Assembly: GCA_031279745.1 (NCBI GenBank)
Contig: JAITHN010000007.1
Span: 1-5,537 of the forward strand
Origin: Streptococcaceae bacterium
Lineage (GTDB): Bacteria; Bacillota; Bacilli; Lactobacillales; Streptococcaceae
Length of the DNA: 5,537 nucleotides
Direction: 5' to 3'
Shown here: positions 1 through 5,537 of the stretch, one piece after another
Position numbering within the stretch: the first letter of the stretch is position 1
Layout: each line of letters begins with the position of its first letter
The notes under the pieces: model-generated
Told to the model about the DNA's origin: nothing
Databases searched by the model: none
What the model saw: only the letters and a program-made list of their open reading frames with translations
Translations under genes and position numbers: made by a program

Positions 1-496
1 CTAACATCCAAACTGTATTACCAACTCCAAGCGCGAGTGCACCACCACTTCCACCTTCGCCAATGATGATAGCGATAATTGGGACGCTGAGGTCGCTCAT
101 TTCATAAAGATTGCGCGCAATTGCTTCTCCCTGCCCCCGCTCTTCAGCACCGATCCCAGAGAAAGCTCCGGCAGTATTGATGAAAGTGACAATGGGACGA
201 TTGAACTTTTCAGCTTGCTTCATCAAACGCAAGGCTTTTCGATAGCCTTCTGGATGCGGTTGCCCAAAGTTCACGCGCAAGTTTTCATTTAAATCATGAC
301 CTTTTTGAATCCCGATAACTGTCAATGGGTTGCCATCCAATGACGCGATTCCACCAACGATAGCTTCGTCATCTGCGTAGTTTCTATCTCCGTGAAATTC
401 ATGAAACTCAGAAAAAATGGACTGAATGAATTCCCTGCTTGTCAAGCGATCTTTGTCACGAGCAAGTTGGACAATTTCCTTTGCTGTTTTAGTCAT
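1..496 (-). CDS. accA: Acetyl-CoA carboxylase carboxyltransferase subunit alpha (3' end cut by window edge)
   Basis: This is the alpha half of the carboxyltransferase, which with AccD moves the carboxyl group from carboxybiotin on AccB to acetyl-CoA in the cytoplasm, giving malonyl-CoA. I translated 165 codons from ATG 494-496. They show a short N-terminus (MTKTAKEIVQLARDKDRLTS), EFHGDR at 33-38, a GGIASLDG stretch near 48-55, RPIVTFINTAGAFSG at 100-114 followed by GAEERGQGEAIARNL, and the oxyanion-hole type motif GEGGSGGALALGVG at 146-159. Full-length relatives are, from memory, about 255 residues, so roughly a third lies outside the window. The start is set by AAAGGGG at 506-512, nine bases upstream and inside the end of accD. 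The ATG overlaps the accD stop (ATGACTAA), so translation of the two subunits, needed in equal amounts, is probably coupled. Nothing in the visible part looks damaged. Confidence 0.96.
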   Translation of the reverse strand, partial: MTKTAKEIVQLARDKDRLTSREFIQSIFSEFHEFHGDRNYADDEAIVGGIASLDGNPLTVIGIQKGHDLNENLRVNFGQPHPEGYRKALRLMKQAEKFNRPIVTFINTAGAFSGIGAEERGQGEAIARNLYEMSDLSVPIIAIIIGEGGSGGALALGVGNTVWML

Positions 497-1370
497 TATT
501 CCACACCCCTTTCGTTAAATGAAGGGTAAGAATTGAAGAAATTGTCTCTTTCAAACAATTTCTCGGCACAACTGCATCCACAAACCCATGCTCCAAAAGG
601 AACTCTGCTTTTTGAAAATCTTCAGGAAGTTCAGTCTTTAGTGTTTGCTCAATAACACGGCGTCCTGCAAAACCAATTAAGGTTTGAGGTTCAGCTAAGA
701 TAATGTCCCCTTCCATTGCAAAACTCGCTGTCACGCCTCCAGTTGTAGGATCGGTTAAAACGGTTAAGTATAAGAGTCCAGCATTGCTATGGCGTTTGAC
801 CGCAGCAGAAATTTTTGCCATCTGCATCAAACTCATTACACCTTCCTGCATTCTCGCTCCTCCACTTGCTGTAAAGAGGACGACCGGAAGTTGCATTTCC
901 GTAGCCTTTTCAAAAAGACGTGTTATCTTTTCTCCAAGAACCGTTCCCATAGAACCCATGATGAAATTACTATCCATAATTCCAAGGGCAATTTTTCTTC
1001 CTACAATTGTAGCAACTCCAGTCAATACTGCCTCATCGAGTCCAGTTTTTTCTTTCGTGAATGCTAATTTTTCCTTGTATTTCGGGAAATCTAACGGATC
1101 TTTCGTCTGAATCCCAGTGTCCCATTCCTCAAAGCTGCCCTCATCCGCAAGAATTGCCAATCTTTCCATTGCAGGTAAGCGGAAATTATATCCACAATGC
1201 GGGCAGGTTTTTTCTACCCCTAAATCTTTATTGTAGATAACTTCCTTACAGCTTGGACATTTGGCAAACATTTCGTCAGGAACATCTGGCAAAACCTTTG
1301 GAGATGTAGTATTTAAATCTCTATTTGGGTTGATTCGGATATATGCTTGTTTTTTCTTAAATAATGCCAT
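489..1370 (-). CDS. accD: Acetyl-CoA carboxylase carboxyltransferase subunit beta
   Basis: This is the beta half of the carboxyltransferase, partner of the AccA encoded just downstream. The 293-residue product is of normal family length. A four-cysteine zinc ribbon lies near the N-terminus (Cys38, Cys41, Cys56, Cys59 in CPSCKEVI...TCPHCGYNFR). The crotonase-like carboxyltransferase domain follows, with MDSNFIMGSMG at 132-142, FTASGGARMQEG at 166-177, DPTTGGVTASFAMEGD at 207-222 and AEPQTLIGFAGRRVIEQT at 226-243. The ATG at 1368-1370 is fixed by an in-frame TGA two codons upstream and by the family-typical opening MALFKKKQAYI. Oddly, the bases before this ATG (CACTTTAAATGAAAT) hold no recognisable Shine-Dalgarno sequence, unlike accA, fabZ and accC. 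The gene is also separated from accC by about 700 bp of repeat-derived spacer. It overlaps accA by 8 nt. Confidence 0.98.
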   Translation of the reverse strand: MALFKKKQAYIRINPNRDLNTTSPKVLPDVPDEMFAKCPSCKEVIYNKDLGVEKTCPHCGYNFRLPAMERLAILADEGSFEEWDTGIQTKDPLDFPKYKEKLAFTKEKTGLDEAVLTGVATIVGRKIALGIMDSNFIMGSMGTVLGEKITRLFEKATEMQLPVVLFTASGGARMQEGVMSLMQMAKISAAVKRHSNAGLLYLTVLTDPTTGGVTASFAMEGDIILAEPQTLIGFAGRRVIEQTLKTELPEDFQKAEFLLEHGFVDAVVPRNCLKETISSILTLHLTKGVWNND

Positions 1371-1392
1371 ATTTCATTTAAAGTGAATCGTT

Positions 1393-1439
1393 GTTTTAGT
1401 CAAATGAATATCGTATATCGTCTGTTATTCATGGGTAAA
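1393..1439 (-). promoter_or_regulatory. Weak promoter candidate for accD-accA with a FabT-like half-site
   Basis: On the minus strand, TTTACC (1434-1439) and TATACG (1412-1417) are 16 bp apart. Each matches 4 of 6 bases of the sigma-A -35 and -10 consensus. A start point about 40 bases before the accD ATG would follow. Just downstream, ATTTGACTAAAAC (1393-1405) resembles the left half (TTTGA) of the FabT operator that represses fab genes in Lactobacillales, but the right half (TCAAA) is not there. Both matches could be chance in AT-rich DNA. The call rests mainly on position, after a possible terminator and before an isolated gene pair. Confidence 0.2.
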
Positions 1440-1474
1440 ACTCAATTGATTCCTCTACTACTTTTATTGAAAAA

Positions 1475-1508
1475 TGCTTGTAAACATTTACTGAAATCCT
1501 TACAAGCA
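1475..1508 (-). terminator. Hairpin with T-tract, possible intrinsic terminator after accC
   Basis: TGCTTGTAA (1475-1483) and TTACAAGCA (1500-1508) form a perfect 9-bp stem around a 16-base loop. On the minus strand the stem is followed directly by TTTTTC, as expected of a Rho-independent terminator acting on transcription from accC. On the plus strand the T-run is longer but begins six bases later, after CTATTC. The stem is AT-rich and the loop long, so termination would be weak or partial. If real, it would reduce accD-accA expression relative to the upstream genes unless they have their own promoter. Confidence 0.4.
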
Positions 1509-1526
1509 CTATTCTTTTTTTATTTT

Positions 1527-1602
1527 GCGCTGTTTGAGCGCTGTTTCATGCGATAAAAAGACATTCTTCTGCAAGAATTGCAATGTAACTGCCGTAACTG
1601 CC
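1527..1602. repeat. Short direct tandem duplications in the spacer
   Basis: GCGCTGTTT occurs at 1527-1535 and again at 1538-1546 (period 11). GTAACTGCC occurs at 1585-1593 and immediately again at 1594-1602 (period 9). Both lie beyond the decayed accC-tail copies. They look like slippage products and suggest the whole spacer has grown by repeated local duplication. Confidence 0.6.
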
Positions 1603-1610
1603 ACAAGCGA

Positions 1611-1786
1611 TTTCTCTCTAGCATTCAGTTAGCACTCCGTATCAGATATAACGTCGACAAGCACTTTCTCAAACCCATTCAGGTAAGACTCCGTATCAAA
1701 TGAAAGCCGAAGATTGATCATTCATCGACAAGATACTTGAAACCCGAGTAAACATGATTGAGCGTTCTACCCTCTCCGATATCTAA
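1611..1786 (-). repeat. Two decayed copies of the accC-tail repeat
   Basis: Two weaker units continue the array away from accC. On the plus strand the unit at 1665-1786 keeps the landmarks of the clear copies in the same order: TTTCTC, CATTC-G, ACTCCGT, TTGATCATTCATCGACAAG, then AACATGATTGAGCGTTCTACC. It carries about 24 extra bases. The unit at 1611-1664 keeps only TTTCTC, GCATTCAG, ACTCCGTATCA and TCGACAAG, so it seems to have lost its middle. The two share CATTCAG, ACTCCGTATCA and TCGACAAG. Homology to the accC tail is my reading of landmark order, not an alignment score. Confidence 0.5.
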
Positions 1787-2084
1787 TTTTCTCATGCCCT
1801 ACTGAAAGCAATTCCTCCAGCATGTAGGCTGTTGAATCATCTACAGAAAACACGCTTGAGCGTTCTTCCCCCGCCGATTTCTTGTTTTTCTCATGCCATT
1901 CTGAAAGCAATTCCTCCAGCATGTAGGCTGTTGAATCATCTACAGAAAACACGCTTGAGCGTTCTACCTTCGCCTATCTCTTGTTTTCGCTTGCCATTCT
2001 GAAAGAAATTCTTCCAGCTTGTAGGCTGTTGAATCATCTACAGAAAATACGGCGTTGAGCATTCTACCATTGCTTATTTCTTGT
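1787..2084 (-). repeat. Tandem array: three copies of the accC 3' end
   Basis: The units are about 1984-2084, 1886-1983 and 1787-1885 (periods 101, 98 and 99 bp). Each reproduces the last ~25 codons of accC plus some 30 bp that follow its stop; the parent segment is at about 2085-2160. Read on the minus strand the clearest copies encode FSVDDSTAYMLEELLSEWH and then EKNKK, against GDYSTAYLMEEFLPAWQAKNKK in accC. The two copies farthest from accC are identical over 65 bp (1802-1866 and 1901-1965), so they duplicated or converted recently. The copy next to accC is the most accC-like (SEWQAK) but has lost frame. No transposon ends flank the array. Confidence 0.9.
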
Positions 2085-3441
2085 TTTTCGCTTGCCATGC
2101 TGGAAGGAATTCTTCCATCAAATAGGCAGTTGAATAATCTCCAGAAATGACGGATTCGTCTGCGATTAAATCAAGTTGGAAATCGGCATTGGTCACAACA
2201 CCTTCCACTTCGAATTCAAGAAGGGCGCGTTGCATTTTCATCAATGCTTCAAAACGATTTTCTCCGTGAACGATGATTTTTGCAATCATCGAATCGTAGT
2301 AGTGGGGAATGGTGTATCCTTGATACATTGCAGAGTCAACGCGTAATCCTGGTCCACCACTTGGGAGGAATAATTTTTCAATCTTTCCAGGACTTGGCGC
2401 AAAGTTGAATTGTGGATTTTCTGCATTGATACGGCATTCGATGGCTGCTCCTTTGAACTCAATGTCTGATTGCTTCAATTCTAACTTTTCACCAGCAGCA
2501 ATGCGGATTTGTTCTTTTACAATATCCACTCCAGTGACGAATTCCGTAACGGGATGTTCTACTTGCACACGGGTATTCATTTCCATGAAGTAGAATTTGT
2601 CATCCTTATAAAGAAACTCGATTGTTCCAGCGTTTTCATAGCCTACATGGCTTGCTGCCAAACGTGCAGCTTCACCAATCTCAGCTCTTTTCGTTGGACC
2701 AATGGCAACGGACGGTGACTCTTCCAAAACTTTTTGGTTATTTCTTTGCAAAGAGCAATCCCGTTCTCCAAGGTGCAATACATTCCCGAAGCTATCACCC
2801 AAAATTTGTACTTCGATGTGACGCGCAGGATAGATTACTTTTTCAATATACATTGCGCCATTTCCAAATGCACTCAATGCTTCTTGTTGTGCGTTTGTGA
2901 AGAGGGAAGGAAGTTCTTCAGCGGTTTTCACCTTCCGAATCCCTTTTCCTCCACCACCTGCTGAGGCTTTCAGCATGATGGGGAAACCTATTCCTTCCGC
3001 AATTTCGATGGCATCTTCAACCGTAAGCACTTCTCCGTCACTTCCAGGGATAACGGGAACACCTGCTTCAATCATTTCCTTACGGGCGTTAATCTTATCT
3101 CCCATTTTGTCCATGATGTCGGCACTTGGACCTATAAATTTGATACCAAGCTCTTCGCACATGGTTAAGAATTTTGAGTTTTAACTCAAGAAACCAAATC
3201 CTGGGTGGATCGCTTCAGCTTTCGTCGCAATCGCAGCTGACAAGATGTTGACTACGTTCAAATATGAATCTGTGGATTTCACTCCTCCTACACAGATGGC
3301 CTCATCCGCCATTTGTGTGTGAAGGGCGTCCTTATCTGCTTCTGAATAGACCGCCACCGTTTTTATTCCAAGTTCTCTTGCTGCTCGAATGATCCGAACC
3401 GCAATTTCACCACGGTTTGCAATTAATATTTTTGAAAACAC
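2074..3441 (-). pseudogene. accC: Biotin carboxylase subunit of acetyl-CoA carboxylase, interrupted by an in-frame stop at codon 87
   Basis: AccC carboxylates the biotin on AccB using ATP and bicarbonate, the first half-reaction of acetyl-CoA carboxylase. The full frame is 455 codons, normal for the family. The start is GTG at 3439-3441 with a strong GGGGGAG (3447-3453) five bases upstream; the opening FSKILIANRGEIAVRI is family-typical. Codon 87 (3181-3183) is TAA where the context GFGFLS-x-NSKFL calls for GAA (Glu). The frame is unchanged on both sides, so this is a substitution, not an indel. Everything downstream looks functional: Lys116, Lys158, the glycine loop GGGGKG at 162-167, HIEVQI at 208-213, Cys229, Lys237, MEMNTRVQVEH with Glu287/Asn289/Arg291/Glu295, and Arg337. 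As written, only 86 residues of the N-terminal domain would be made. The next ATG (3160-3162) has no Shine-Dalgarno sequence. Either a recent nonsense mutation or a base-call error. The 3' end has been copied repeatedly into the downstream spacer. Confidence 0.9.
3181..3183 (-). other. Premature TAA in accC (codon 87)
   Basis: The minus strand reads TTC TTG AGT TAA AAC TCA AAA TTC TTA ACC ATG, i.e. F L S stop N S K F L T M. One G-to-T change on the coding strand (C-to-A at plus position 3183) turns the expected Glu codon GAA into TAA. In homologues the segment after HPGFGFLSEN is continuous, and both flanks here match it. Confidence 0.93.
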
Positions 3442-3480
3442 TTAAACTCCCCCTTTTTTGGATGTTTTGGTGAAATGATT

Positions 3481-3909
3481 TTACCCAATCATAAATGTCA
3501 ATTCTGCTTCAGCAACTTTCTTGCCATCTACGTATGCTGTTCCTTTTCCAATCCCAGCAACTTTTTTAACTTTGATAATTTCTACCTCAAGCATTAAAGT
3601 ATCTCCAGGAACCACTTTTTTTCTAAACTTCGCATTGTTGATCCCGCCAAAATACGCTGTTTTCCCTTTAAATTCGTCCATTCCAAGCAAAGCAACTGCA
3701 CCTGCTTGAGCCAATGCCTCAATAATTAATACTCCTGGCATTACTGGTTCTTGTGGAAAATGACCGTTGAAAAATTCTTCATTTGCTGTAACGTTTTTCT
3801 TTGCTACAACTTTAACACCCGCTTCCAATTCTTCGATTCTATCGAGAAGAAGGAAAGGGTAACGGTGTGGAATTGTTGCTTTGATTTCATTGATATCCAT
3901 GACTGACAT
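3481..3909 (-). CDS. fabZ: 3-hydroxyacyl-ACP dehydratase
   Basis: This hot-dog-fold enzyme removes water from 3-hydroxyacyl-ACP to give trans-2-enoyl-ACP in each elongation round. The 142-residue product is of usual length and shows IPHRYPFLLLDRIEEL at 13-28, the catalytic His50 in FNGHFPQEPVMPG, Glu64 in LIIEALAQAG, and FGGINNAKFRKKVVPGD at 87-103. I chose ATG 3907-3909 (MSVMDINEIK) because GGAGA at 3915-3919 sits five bases upstream. The frame stays open to an ATG at 3949-3951, but the extra 14 residues do not resemble the family. The gene lies 70 bp after accB and 39 bp before accC, consistent with one operon. Some Lactobacillales carry a dehydratase/isomerase paralogue (FabN) that closely resembles FabZ. 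The location among acc genes favours plain FabZ, but sequence alone does not settle it. Confidence 0.95.
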   Translation of the reverse strand: MSVMDINEIKATIPHRYPFLLLDRIEELEAGVKVVAKKNVTANEEFFNGHFPQEPVMPGVLIIEALAQAGAVALLGMDEFKGKTAYFGGINNAKFRKKVVPGDTLMLEVEIIKVKKVAGIGKGTAYVDGKKVAEAELTFMIG

Positions 3910-3914
3910 GTTTG

Positions 3915-3919
3915 TCTCC
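3915..3919 (-). promoter_or_regulatory. Ribosome binding site deciding the fabZ start
   Basis: GGAGA on the minus strand ends five bases before ATG 3907-3909. It supports this start over the ATG at 3949-3951, the in-frame ATG at 3919-3921 and the ATG three codons downstream. Confidence 0.75.
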
Positions 3920-3979
3920 ATTTCTATGTTTAGATTGCTCGTGCATTGCATCTCTTTTTAAAATAAACGATACAAATGC

Positions 3980-4492
3980 TTATTTAATGCGGAACAATGG
4001 ATCTCCAATACCCACGACTTGTTCATTTTCAATAAGGATTTCTGTAATCACTCCGCTTTGTCCAGCAGGAATTTCGTTCATCATCTTCATCGCTTCAACA
4101 ATACATAATGTATCGTTTTCACTAACGCTGTCGCCTACTTGAACAAAGTGTGGTTTGTCTGGTGCTGGAGACAAGTAAACTGTTCCAACGATTGGGCTAG
4201 TAATGACTTCACCCTCTGCGACTACCGTAGAAGTGGATGCGTCCGTTTCAGTTGACGCTCCCACAGCAGAATCCGTAACGGGTGCCGCAGCAACGGGTGC
4301 CGAAGCAACTGGTGCTGTAGCAACAACAGGTGCAGCCGCTACTGGTGCAACCGTTACAGATGTTGGAGCAGCAACGCGTCCACCTTCATTTTTGGATAAG
4401 TACATTTGGAAATCGCCTTTACGTAAATCAAATTCACGCAAGCTTGATTTGTCAAACTGATCGACTAATTCTTTTACACCTTGGATATTCAT
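3980..4492 (-). CDS. accB: Biotin carboxyl carrier protein of acetyl-CoA carboxylase
   Basis: AccB carries biotin on a lysine and shuttles the carboxyl group from biotin carboxylase (AccC) to the AccA/AccD carboxyltransferase. The 170-residue product has three parts: an N-terminal segment (MNIQGVKELVDQFDKSSLREFDLRKG), an Ala/Pro/Val/Thr-rich flexible linker at about 41-90, and a C-terminal biotinyl domain at about 95-170 with EAMKMMNEI, where Lys136 is the biotinylation site. The start ATG 4490-4492 overlaps the fabF stop as ATGA, a sign of translational coupling; GGAG lies nine bases upstream within fabF. An in-frame ATG at 4517-4519 exists but lies inside fabF and would add nine residues foreign to the family. 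The linker is coded by an imperfect 15-bp repeat, so its length may vary between strains. Confidence 0.97.
   Translation of the reverse strand: MNIQGVKELVDQFDKSSLREFDLRKGDFQMYLSKNEGGRVAAPTSVTVAPVAAAPVVATAPVASAPVAAAPVTDSAVGASTETDASTSTVVAEGEVITSPIVGTVYLSPAPDKPHFVQVGDSVSENDTLCIVEAMKMMNEIPAGQSGVITEILIENEQVVGIGDPLFRIK
4276..4353 (-). repeat. 15-bp imperfect repeat coding the AccB linker
   Basis: Units begin at 4276, 4291, 4306, 4321 (18 bp) and 4339. On the plus strand they look like GCAACGGGTGCCGAA and GCAACTGGTGCTGTA. On the coding strand they give Ala-Pro-Val-x-Ala blocks such as SAPVA and TAPVA. This is the usual low-complexity linker of biotin carrier proteins, in a form prone to slippage; unit changes in multiples of three would keep the frame. 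Confidence 0.8.
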
Positions 4493-5537
4493 ACTTCTTC
4501 GCTCCATTTCTTCAAACAAATTACTGCATTATGTCCACCAAAACCTAATGAATTGCTAATTGCATAATCGAATGAATGATCTACTCCTGTCCCGGTCACA
4601 ACATGGATGTTGATTTCTTCACCAAGTTCTTTCGTCCCTTGAGTCGCTGGAATAAATTGGTTTTCTAAGGATTGCAATGTCGCAATTGCTTCAATCCCAC
4701 CGGCTGCTCCTAAGAGATGCCCCGTAAGAGATTTCGTTGACGTCACTTTGGTAAACTCATCCGTACCAAATACACGTTCAATCGCTTGAGATTCCCCTTT
4801 TTCATTTGCCTGGGTAGAAGTTCCATGCGCATTGATGTAACCAACTTGATTCGGCGTGATTCCCGCTTCTTCAAGGGCTAGTTCCATCGCTTTTGCAGCC
4901 CCGCTTCCATCTGGCGTTGGACTTGTCATGTGATAAGCGTCACAATTTGCACCATATCCAACAACTTCAGCAAGAATATTTGCCCCACGAGCTTGTGCAT
5001 GTTCAAGGCTTTCAAGAACAAGGATTCCTGCACCTTCTCCCATAACAAAACCATTTCTGTCTTTGTCAAATGGAATACTTGCACGTAATGGATCTTCAGT
5101 ATTGCTTAATGCAGTCAATGAAGCGAAACCTGCAATTCCGATTTCACAAATGCTCGCTTCACTTCCTCCTGCAAAGATAACATCGCTATATCCATGTTTG
5201 ATATTTCTAAACGCATCTCCAATAGAGTTTGTTCCAGAAGCACATGCCGTAACGACAGACGTACAAATTCCTTTTGCACCCAATTTCAATGCAATGTTTC
5301 CAGCAGCCATATTGACAATCGCCATTGGAACAAAGAGAGGAGCAACACGTTTCATACCTTTTTCATTCATACGTGTCACTTGATCCTGAATGGTTGGGAG
5401 ACCCCCGATACCACTTCCGACTATGACACCAACGCGGTTCATGTCTTCTTTGTCAAAATCTAAGCCACTCATTTCAGCTGCTTCAAGCGCTGCATAAATC
5501 CCATAGATGGAGAACATGTCCATACGTTTCGCATCTT
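4489..5537 (-). CDS. fabF: Beta-ketoacyl-ACP synthase II (5' end cut by window edge)
   Basis: FabF condenses malonyl-ACP with a growing acyl-ACP, the elongation step of type II fatty-acid synthesis. About 349 codons are visible. The frame is open to the window end (DAKR-MDMFSIYGIYAALEA), so the true start and roughly 65 residues lie outside; the first visible Met (5521-5523) is internal. The thiolase-fold Cys-His-His triad is complete: Cys in VVTACASGTNS (5242-5244), His in NAHGTSTQANEKGES, and His in TKSLTGHLLGAAGG. The C-terminus NSLGFGGHNAVICLKKW is typical of the family. The end overlaps accB by 4 nt. Enterococci carry a second synthase, FabO, elsewhere. The position beside accB/fabZ supports FabF, though FabF and FabO are close relatives. 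Confidence 0.96.
   Translation of the reverse strand, partial: DAKRMDMFSIYGIYAALEAAEMSGLDFDKEDMNRVGVIVGSGIGGLPTIQDQVTRMNEKGMKRVAPLFVPMAIVNMAAGNIALKLGAKGICTSVVTACASGTNSIGDAFRNIKHGYSDVIFAGGSEASICEIGIAGFASLTALSNTEDPLRASIPFDKDRNGFVMGEGAGILVLESLEHAQARGANILAEVVGYGANCDAYHMTSPTPDGSGAAKAMELALEEAGITPNQVGYINAHGTSTQANEKGESQAIERVFGTDEFTKVTSTKSLTGHLLGAAGGIEAIATLQSLENQFIPATQGTKELGEEINIHVVTGTGVDHSFDYAISNSLGFGGHNAVICLKKWSEEV

Larger units (their letters stand above)
1371..2073. other. Accessory spacer between accC and accD, no convincing gene
   Basis: These 703 bp separate two genes that in related fab/acc operons normally abut or overlap (family knowledge). From the accC side it holds three clear tandem copies of the accC 3' end (1787-2084), two decayed copies (1611-1786), short 9- and 11-bp tandem duplications (1527-1602), a hairpin (1475-1508) and an AT-rich stretch with a possible promoter before accD. 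The longest open frame, 61 codons at 1767-1952 on the minus strand, is simply the accC tail read twice. I see no transposase fragment, terminal inverted repeats, tRNA or known riboswitch fold. Confidence 0.85.

Noticed and set aside
703..1110. Plus-strand open frames opposite accD (also 789-1067)
   Set aside because: They lie wholly antisense to a well-conserved gene, have no family-like motifs and no good ribosome binding sites.
1563..1578. Small palindrome ATTCTT-CTGC-AAGAAT
   Set aside because: A six-base stem rich in A/T with no T-run or known operator match is expected by chance.
1767..1952. A 61-codon minus-strand gene
   Set aside because: It is two in-frame copies of the accC tail starting at a GTG with only a weak upstream purine stretch, so it is a repeat rather than a gene. 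Its possible translation is kept as a finding.
1611..2084. CRISPR array or insertion sequence
   Set aside because: Units abut without unique spacers and derive from accC. There is no transposase, terminal inverted repeat or target-site duplication.
3160..3183. Frameshift in accC
   Set aside because: The two accC parts are in the same frame and the intervening codons read on as NSKFLT, so the change is a substitution to TAA.
2405..3184. Plus-strand open frames opposite accC
   Set aside because: They are antisense shadows of conserved accC codons. Their predicted proteins show no domain pattern.
3910..3951. Longer fabZ beginning at 3951
   Set aside because: The added residues do not match the family, and a better ribosome binding site precedes ATG 3907-3909.
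4493..4519. Longer accB beginning at 4519
   Set aside because: The extra nine codons lie inside fabF in another frame. MNIQ is the family-typical start and overlaps the fabF stop as ATGA.
4203..4548. Plus-strand open frames opposite accB, one rich in Ala/Thr/Gly
   Set aside because: The low-complexity composition mirrors the AccB linker repeat on the other strand.
5063..5463. Plus-strand open frames opposite fabF
   Set aside because: They are antisense to the FabF active-site region and have no independent support.

Overview
This window is part of a type II fatty-acid synthesis (fab/acc) operon from a low-GC Gram-positive bacterium. The gene order fabF-accB-fabZ-accC-accD-accA, the short AccA N-terminus and the FabF and AccC sequences point to Lactobacillales. 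The look is closest to Carnobacteriaceae or Enterococcaceae; I cannot name a genus. Every gene is on the minus strand, so transcription runs from position 5537 down to 1.

Layout in the direction of transcription: fabF (4489-5537, 5' end outside the window), accB (3980-4492, overlapping the fabF stop by 4 nt), fabZ (3481-3909), accC (2074-3441, broken by one in-frame TAA), a spacer of about 700 bp (1371-2073) with no convincing gene, accD (489-1370), and accA (1-496, overlapping the accD stop by 8 nt, 3' end outside the window). AccB, AccC, AccD and AccA are the four subunits of acetyl-CoA carboxylase, which makes malonyl-CoA. FabF uses malonyl-ACP to elongate acyl chains, and FabZ dehydrates the 3-hydroxyacyl-ACP intermediate.

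Two things are out of the ordinary. First, accC has a single-codon nonsense change at codon 87 (expected GAA, found TAA), while every recognised catalytic residue downstream is intact. This is either a very recent lesion or a base-call error. Second, the accC-accD spacer is not random DNA. Next to the accC stop it holds three clear tandem copies (period 98-101 bp) of the last ~25 codons of accC plus the DNA just after its stop. Two more decayed copies lie farther out, followed by shorter tandem duplications. Beyond them are a hairpin that may end transcription and a weak promoter candidate ahead of accD, which has no visible Shine-Dalgarno sequence. The spacer may therefore split an otherwise tightly packed operon in two.

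I see no insertion sequence, CRISPR array, RNA gene, toxin-antitoxin pair or unknown multi-gene system. The interest lies in the self-derived repeat array and the accC nonsense codon.
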